This document shows positions 58,013 to 64,000 of a stretch of DNA of 64,000 nucleotides, piece by piece; positions within the stretch are counted from its first letter, which is position 1, and every line of letters starts with the position of its first letter. Under the pieces are notes generated by a model, which searched no databases, had not been told where the DNA came from, and worked only from the letters and a program-made list of their open reading frames with translations. A program made the translations under genes and the position numbers. The stretch is from Cavia porcellus (lineage: Eukaryota; Chordata; Mammalia; Rodentia; Caviidae). The stretch lies in assembly GCF_034190915.1 (NCBI RefSeq), contig NW_026947514.1:1302001-1366000 (forward strand), read 5' to 3'.

Positions 58013-58049
<37 letters not shown>

Positions 58050-58200
58050 TTTTTGAGACAGGGGTTCACTATGCAGTTCAAGCTGGCCTTGAACTTACTT
58101 TGTAGCCCAGGCTGACTTCAAACTCTTGGTGACCCTCCTGCCTGAGTCTCCCCAATGCTGGAATTACAGGCATGCACCACCACGCCCAGAGCCCTTTTTA
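58013..58200 (-). repeat. (GT)n and B1 SINE, reversed
   Basis: A pure GT run of about 17 units (58013-58048) at the tail complement of a full B1 (58049-58195). Confidence 0.9.
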
Positions 58201-58312
58201 ATTGTTTGAAGCAACGTCTCATTAAATTGGCCAGGTTTAAACTTGTAATCCTCCTGCCTCAGCTTCCTGGAGTGCTTGGGTTACAGGCACGAGGCACCAG
58301 GCCTGGTTATTT
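58201..58312 (-). repeat. B1 SINE, old
   Basis: 'cctcctgcctcagcttcctggagtgcttgggttacaggcacgaggcacc'. Confidence 0.75.
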
Positions 58313-59829
58313 GTTACTTCACTAGGTTTCTGTGGACCCTTCTAGTGTGAGCATGTACTGTACTCATTTTTTTTTTTTTGCCCTGGGGCTTTTATATTTG
58401 CTTTAAAGAGCAATCATTTTTAATACAATGTTTGAAACACACAAAGTAGATTAGAAAGTGCCTGCAACCCTATGTATCTGTCATCCAGATTCAACAATGG
58501 AGAACGTACCACTTAGAACCCAAGTCTTCTGACTGCCTTGCTTCTTTCCTCTGCTGAATGGTTGCAAGCAAATCCCAGACTCCTCACACAGGCCAGGCTG
58601 TATCTCTGGAAACACAGACATCTTCCACAGCCTTATTGCCTGCGTGCTACCATTCATAGCAATTTCCATAGGGACTCTGGTGGGTGATTTGGAGATGCTG
58701 AGGGCTTTAGCAGGTGCTTATGTGTGCCTGTACGTGTGCGTGAAGACTGAGGGCAGGCATGTGGGTGTAGAGGTTGCCATGTAGAGTGGGTGAGAGCAGA
58801 GGCCCAAGTGAACATCCTTGAATGAACTGCAAGGGGACAGGCCCTGATGCCTGGTGTAGCTGGCAGGACAGAGAGGAGTCTGAGGACCAGCTGGGCAGAA
58901 GCCTGTGGCCATTCTGGCCCCAAGCAGACACCTGCCTGGAGGATATAGGAGCCTGAATATGTGTGAGGCCAGGCAGCTGTCACTGTGGGCCCACAGGACC
59001 TATAGGCAAGAGTGAGGCCTTGTGGCCAAGACTTTCCTTCTCAGGAGAGTGGGCTTACCTGGACCATCTCCACAGGGTGTCACCTCCTCCAGGTACTCCC
59101 TCCATGCAGTCTGGCAAGGTCTGTCCTTTGTCAGCTGGGTGCCAGCACCTGCGGCTTTGGAACTGCTCAGGGTGTCAGAGCTGGAAAGCTCTCCAAGATC
59201 AGAGAATCCAGCCCCACCTATGTAACAGATGGGAAAATTGAGGCCCAAGAGGCAGTGCAGGTTGTCTAAGGCCCCACAGAAAGCCAGAAGCAGGGATGGA
59301 ATTGGAGCCCAGGGCTCTGATGCCCGTTTAGGATCACACTTTATCCAGATCGCTCCAAACCCTGCTCTCAGAGATGTATCTCAAGTCATCTGCGCATCCC
59401 AGTGTGGAGTTGAAACAGAAAACAACCCAGGCACTCCTGCAGGCTGAGCTTGCATCCTAATGGCGACATAGCTGCAGACACAATTTGTGGCTACCCAGTG
59501 CTGGAGGTACCTGAGCAACCTGAGACACAGGCATGTCACCTCCACAATCTCCATTCCAGAGACCAGTGCCCAGGTCACAGTTGCACCTAGCCGGGTGCGG
59601 CGGAGGTGGTGCTGAACCGAGTCTGTCCAACTGGAAAGTCCACACTGCCAGCCACTAAGCCCACGGCCTGGGATGCACAGGTGGGGCTCCTCAGGTTGGG
59701 GGCCTGGCGGGGACTCCTTGGCCTCCCACCCTCCCTCTGCTACTAGCAGCAGCCTCCAGCTTCGCAGAGGACCAGACCAGCCCCGCCGGCTTCTGGCCAG
59801 CACCTGCTGGCCTCCTCTCCTCTACTAGG
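58313..59829. other. Upstream of PPP1R13B, mostly unique
   Basis: A MIR-like reversed copy at 59222-59330 ('aacagatgggaaaattgaggcccaagaggcagtgcaggttgtctaaggcc'). Nothing else recognised. Confidence 0.55.
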
Positions 59830-60737
59830 TGCTGGGCGCCCCACGGTGCTGTGCCGCTGGCACCCGAGCCTCGGCATCCCGATGCAGTGGCGGGGAACCT
59901 ACCGCCCCCTCGGGGTCTCCTGTCGGGACTGGGGCGCCCGGCGCCTGTGGCAAGCGCACGCAGGGTGCCTGTCCACCCGGCGGCCCTTGCTACGGGGCTG
60001 CGCCGGGCCATGGCCGGGCCTCTGTCACTCGCGCGCGCAGACCGGGGGACGGAAGGACCCGCGGGACGGAGCGGCGAGGACAGACCCGGACCCGGCAGGC
60101 GGGCTCTCCGGGTCCTGGGGCGACCCGGCCGGCCCTCGGAGGATGGTGGCACAGGTGGGCACTGCCTCAGGCGGAGGAGCTCCAAGTTAGGCCGCGGGCG
60201 CGGGGACCCAGGCAGACCGCACCCTGGGTCCCTCGTTCCCTAATCCCAGACCCCGGAGCTCCGGGTCCGCGTCCCTGCGCCGCTCGGCTCCCCCTGCAGC
60301 CTCGCGGGGGTGGGGCCGGCTGGGAGTCCGCAGCGCGCGCCTCCCCGCCGCCGGGAGCGCGGACGCGCACGGGCGCGCTCGCACCTGGCCGCCCCGCCCC
60401 ACCCTGCCCGCCCCCACCGCGGTGGGACCAATAAGAGGCGGCGCCGGCCCCGCGGGGGCGACGCGAGGGGCGGAGCCTGCGCGGCCGACGGGCGAGCCGG
60501 GCGGCCGGCGGGAGGCGGCCGGCTTCGGCGGAGGAGGCGGCGGTGTCTGGTCCCGGCACGGCGACGCAGCACGCGGGCGGCGCCACAGGGCGGGCGAGGG
60601 CTCCGCAGCCTGCCGCAGCCGCCGCCTGGCTGCGGCCGTGCCTGAGGGCGCGGCGGCGGGCGCGCGGCCTGTGAAGGCGGCAGAGCAGCGGCGCCAGCGT
60701 CCTGTCAGGCGGCCGGGGCGCCGCGGACCGCGCAGCG
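59830..60737 (+). promoter_or_regulatory. PPP1R13B: PPP1R13B promoter, CpG island and 5' UTR
   Basis: The CpG island begins near 59.83 kb and continues into intron 1 to about 61.1 kb. A CCAAT box lies at 60428-60432 within GGGACCAATAAG, so transcription probably starts around 60.48-60.55 kb and the 5' UTR would be about 200-250 nt of GGC/GCG-rich sequence. There is no TATA box. ORFs of up to 300 codons cross the island on either strand; they reflect high GC content and are not genes. Confidence 0.7.
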
Positions 60738-60746
60738 ATGATGCCG
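60738..60746 (+). CDS. PPP1R13B: PPP1R13B (ASPP1) coding start, exon 1
   Basis: PPP1R13B encodes ASPP1, a p53-family cofactor with ankyrin repeats and an SH3 domain that also binds protein phosphatase 1 and promotes apoptotic target-gene choice. Only the start is here: ATG ATG CCG, then donor CCG|GTGGGT with GT at 60747. The known protein begins Met-Met-Pro-Met, so a first exon ending after Met-Met-Pro agrees. The first ATG has a purine (G) at -3. Nine coding bases could not identify the gene alone; the assignment also rests on the large CpG island and on the TDRD9-ATP5MJ-PPP1R13B order and orientation, which match human 14q32.33. All domain-coding exons lie beyond the right edge. Confidence 0.78.
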
Positions 60747-61689
60747 GTGGGTGCGGGCGGCCTGGCGCTGCCTCCGCGGCCGCGCCCTCGCCCCGTGTGA
60801 GGCCGGCGGGCGGGCGGCAGGTGGGGCGGCGCCGGCTGACAGCGCGGGCCGGGGGTCGGGGTTCCGCTCGCTCGGGGTTCCGGGGCGGGGGTCCGGGTTC
60901 CGGCGGCAGCGGAGACGGCTCTGCAGGCGGCGGTCACCCGGCGCGTTGCGACCCCGCCTAGACCTCGCGGGCCCGTGGAGCCTGCGGTGCGGCCCGGGGT
61001 GGCGCTCCCACGCAGCAGCGGCCGCGGCCGGCAGGAGCAGAGCGTGCTGGACGCCGCTCCGGGACGCATCGGACCCCCGCGGGGTCGCCGACCGGGCGTC
61101 CCGAGGGTCGAGCTGGCCCCGGAGCCCTGCTGATGCCATTGTGCTGCCCAGAAGATGCTTTCTGCTGGAGACCCCGGCGTTGGCGTTTCATCCTTTTACC
61201 TGGCCTTTTTCTTTCCCTCTAAACTACATTAGGTTGTTGAAGTCTCATTTTTCAAATTTGCTTTTTGGCAGTAAAATGCCAATTCTTATGAAAAAATGGG
61301 CTGGTTGTACATATTTGGATGTATACGTTTTGTAAATGTCTATAATTAGGTAAAATTCTCAGACATTTATAGGTAAAGTGACTGCATAATCATTTTGATT
61401 TTTAGCCTACAGCTACTACATTGAAAAATCATTTCTGAGGGAAGTACAGTTTCTCTGCATTTTCTGTTTGAATCCTGCTATTCTGTTGTGCTGCACCCAA
61501 GGACATTTAGAGTCTGTATCTTTCACCCTGATCGTTCGAGCCGTTTCCTGTCTCTTGGTAATCTCTTCTCCCCTTTTCAACCGATTCTAGTGTCTGGTGT
61601 TTGTGGAGTCTTAAGATTTGACCTAGTTGATCCTTAGCTCATTCTTTAGCATTAAGCGTGTTGGAATCTAAACGTGGTTTTAATGGAGT

Positions 61690-61890
61690 GGTCGTCTTGT
61701 CATAGCGAATTTGGGGTTAAATACTGGTTCCACTGTGTAATTTTTAGCTTTGTGACCTTGAACAAGTCAAGGACTCTGACACTGGGATTACCTCTAAAGT
61801 ATAGATAAAAACATACAGAATTAGAGACGAAGATCAAATGGCGTGATGTATCCAAAGGTGTTTGTCCAACAGTGCCGTGCAAATATTTCT
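61690..61890 (+). repeat. MIR SINE
   Basis: 'ggttccactgtgtaatttttagctttgtgaccttgaacaagtcaagg' matches the MIR core ('ccacttactagctgtgtgaccttgggcaagtc'). Confidence 0.75.
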
Positions 61891-62283
61891 TACTGCTGAT
61901 ACGGCTTTGCATTTTCCATTTCTAATTTCAACTTTACTAGGTGGAGCTTTGGGAGCGTTCTCTCCCTAATTTTGCTGGTTAGATTTTGAAAAGGTATTGT
62001 GGTGGTTTGGAATTTTGAAAACAGTTTTATTTAAATTTTGTAATAATCAATGTAATATTGAAGGATATGTATCAAAATGTTGGCTGATTTCATCTTTGTA
62101 CAGTGCTTAATTATAAACATCTTGCTGGGAAGTGGCATATGTTTCCATATAGAAATTTCAGGAATTTCACTTCTGTTCCCTGGAATTAGAGTTTCCAGTC
62201 TACCTTTAACAGGTTAAGAAGTTTACTAAGTTTGATTAGCTCATAATTGGAAGATGTCATCAATTTAATAAAAATAATAAAGT

Positions 62284-62398
62284 TTTGTTTTTTTTGAGAC
62301 AGGGTCTTGCTATGTAGCCCAAGCTGGCCTCGAAGCGATTTTCCTACCTTAGCAACCTGAGTGCTGGGATCACAGGCATGCATCACTGTATAATAAAG
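62284..62398 (-). repeat. B1 SINE, short form
   Basis: 'tgagacagggtcttgctatgtagcccaagctggcctcgaagcg'. Confidence 0.87.
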
Positions 62399-62614
62399 TA
62401 TTTTTTAAAAGGGTCTATTAACTGTTTAAAACACTGCTTTAATTTTAAAATGCCTTTTAGATACAGATGGTAGTTATCTTACTCCCTCTTTAATGGTTTT
62501 TATTTTGTATTTCCTTCTTGATCCCCAAAATACTACTTGTAGAATTGAGTCCTTCCTCTATTAACACAGTTGGAGGTGGTTGTAAACTAATAGGAGTTTT
62601 AAGAACAGTCCATT

Positions 62615-62768
62615 CTTTTTTTTTGGCTTTTTTGAGAGGGTCTCGCTGTGCAGTTCAGGCTGGCCTTGAGCTCACTTTATAGCCTAGGCTGGTCTTGAAT
62701 TTGCAACGATCTTCCTGCCTCAGCCTCCCAAGTGCTGGGATTACAGGTGTGAGCCATCACGCCCAGCT
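62615..62768 (-). repeat. B1 SINE
   Basis: Reversed, full, with duplication and 'gtgagccatcacgcccagct' head. Confidence 0.9.
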
Positions 62769-62860
62769 GAACATTCCATTCTTATTTGATAACATTTTAA
62801 AATATGTATCCAAAGTATAAATAAGATTTTTCTTGCTTTATTTTATATCTGATGTTTGTC

Positions 62861-62909
62861 ATCATAATAAATCATCAAAGGAGCCAATGCTCCTTTGATT
62901 TATTATGAT
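62861..62909. repeat. Near-perfect inverted repeat
   Basis: Arms 62861-62883 and 62890-62909 pair over 20 bp, interrupted only by an extra ATC in the left arm, around a 6-base loop CCAATG. No flanking transposon structure is seen. Confidence 0.8.
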
Positions 62910-63159
62910 CATATTTTGTCATTTGTATAAAGCAGCACAGTTAAATCAAAATGTAATGCAAATTTCAAATGCAGTTTAAAATTTTCTAATAACTCCATTA
63001 AAATTTTAAAAATTAAAATATTTGTATATCTTAAGTTAGCTTAGTATATCCATAGTATTAATTTAATGTGCCGTCAAAGTGAAAAAATTGCTCATGTGAT
63101 GTTTCATCTTTTTTTTTTTTTTTTAAACCAACTCTTTGAATCTGGTGTGAATCTAGTGA

Positions 63160-63258
63160 AGTTTGTTTTTTTTTGTTTTTGGTACGGGGGAATTGAACTC
63201 ACAACTTTGTGCTTGCTAGGCAGGCACTTACGCCGCTGAGCTAAATCCCTGGCCCTCT
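63160..63258 (-). repeat. ID SINE
   Basis: Reversed, with 'ggtacgggggaattgaactcac' and 'acgccgctgagctaaatccctggccc'. Confidence 0.88.
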
Positions 63259-63574
63259 AGTGAAGTTTTATCTTTACATCACACATCATACTGCACATTT
63301 CAGGTGCTCAATAGCTCCCTATGAAGAGTGGCTACCATATTGGACAACACAGTTTTAGCATATATTTTATTTATTTGAAAATTGGCAGTTGGTGTCTGTG
63401 GTAACTTTGAATTGGTCAGTGGTTTAGTGTGGTACCCATTCTCAGCTTTGGGAATAATAAATGAGAGTATCTGGCCAAGCTCTCATCCAACACAATGAAG
63501 GCTTTGTAAAAGTCTTGTTTGCTTGTCATACAAAGTTTCACAACTTCCTACTTTTAAATTATAGATTACCTTTT

Positions 63575-63705
63575 GTTTTGATTTGTTTTTTTGGGACAGG
63601 GTATCATCCTGAGCTCAGGCTGGGTTGCACTCAACTGTGCAGCCCAGGTTGGCCTTGAACTTGCAGTGTCTCAGCCTCCTGAGTGCTGGGATTACAGGCC
63701 TGGAG
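63575..63705 (-). repeat. B1 SINE
   Basis: Reversed; right half intact, head partly lost. Confidence 0.82.
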
Positions 63706-63709
63706 TGGA

Positions 63710-63797
63710 TGACTTTTTTTTTTTGTCCCTGGGATCAAACTCATGACCTCGTGCTTGCTATGCAGGCACTTACGCTACTGAGCTAAATCCCAGGCTG
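63710..63797 (-). repeat. ID SINE
   Basis: Reversed ID directly next to the preceding B1: 'tgggatcaaactcatgacctcgtgcttgctatgcaggcacttacgctactgagc'. Confidence 0.87.
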
Positions 63798-64000
63798 GAT
63801 AACCTTTTAAAAATGTTTACCCAAGGGGAAAAGGAACATTTAAAGAACTCTGTCCAGTCACTTCCTGACCTAGACCTGAGGGCATTAGGCCATGTGCAGC
63901 CAACTTTCATAAAAATGAGAATTTTAGTAAAAATAGAAACCCTGACTCAGAATATAGAAAGGTAAAAACTGCCTAGATGCAGCATCATGCTTTTCAAAGG

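Larger units (their letters stand above)
60747..64000 (+). other. PPP1R13B: PPP1R13B intron 1 (partial)
   Basis: The intron starts in the CpG island and becomes AT-rich after 61.14 kb. It holds a MIR-like copy, a near-perfect inverted repeat at 62861-62909, B1 copies at 62284, 62615 and 63570, and ID copies at 63160 and 63705. No further exon is recognisable before the window ends. Confidence 0.65.

Noticed and set aside
60167..61069. 300-codon minus-strand ORF over the PPP1R13B island
   Set aside because: Stop codons are rare in CpG islands. The peptide is Arg/Pro/Ala-rich without domains and overlaps the promoter.

Overview
The window is mammalian nuclear DNA, most likely from a rodent. 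It shows short exons with GT/AG introns, CpG-island promoters and very dense SINEs of two rodent types: 7SL-derived B1 copies carrying the internal ~29-bp duplication, and tRNA-derived ID-like copies ending in a 'ggtaccgataaaa' tail. The ID variant suggests Castorimorpha (beaver and allies), but that is a guess that needs a repeat library. There is no bacterial, viral or plasmid gene content; the only virus-related sequence is old LTRs.

Three protein-coding genes are supported, in the order and orientation known from human 14q32.33 seen from the opposite strand. (1) TDRD9, minus strand: promoter and first coding exon at 7.7-8.2 kb, with intron 1 running off the left edge. (2) ATP5MJ (C14orf2, 6.8-kDa proteolipid of mitochondrial ATP synthase), plus strand and complete: non-coding exon 1 near 14.83-14.89 kb, coding exons at 16683-16806, 17425-17448 and 18507-18541, poly(A) signal at 18605. 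(3) PPP1R13B (ASPP1), plus strand: CpG island at 59.8-61.1 kb and a 9-nt coding start (Met-Met-Pro) at 60738-60746, with intron 1 running off the right edge.

The 42 kb between ATP5MJ and PPP1R13B has no recognisable coding exon. It holds SINEs, LINE-1 fragments, a solo LTR, microsatellites, a 60-bp-unit CA-rich minisatellite (28.0-28.45 kb), a GC-rich block with a good CTCF-type motif (30.66 kb) and an unassigned CpG island (54.0-55.1 kb) that could start a non-coding RNA or an alternative upstream exon. The long ORFs here are chance ORFs in GC-rich or repeat DNA, several of them reading through SINEs.

The three genes are neighbours rather than a pathway: germline piRNA helicase, housekeeping mitochondrial subunit, p53 cofactor. 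Their promoters differ accordingly: an E2F-type site and GC boxes at TDRD9, two inverted NRF1-type sites at ATP5MJ, a CCAAT box in a large CpG island at PPP1R13B. I found no undescribed biological system. The points most worth checking are the cleanly datable insertions with target-site duplications, the unassigned CpG island, and a VNTR that abuts the TDRD9 exon 1 splice donor.
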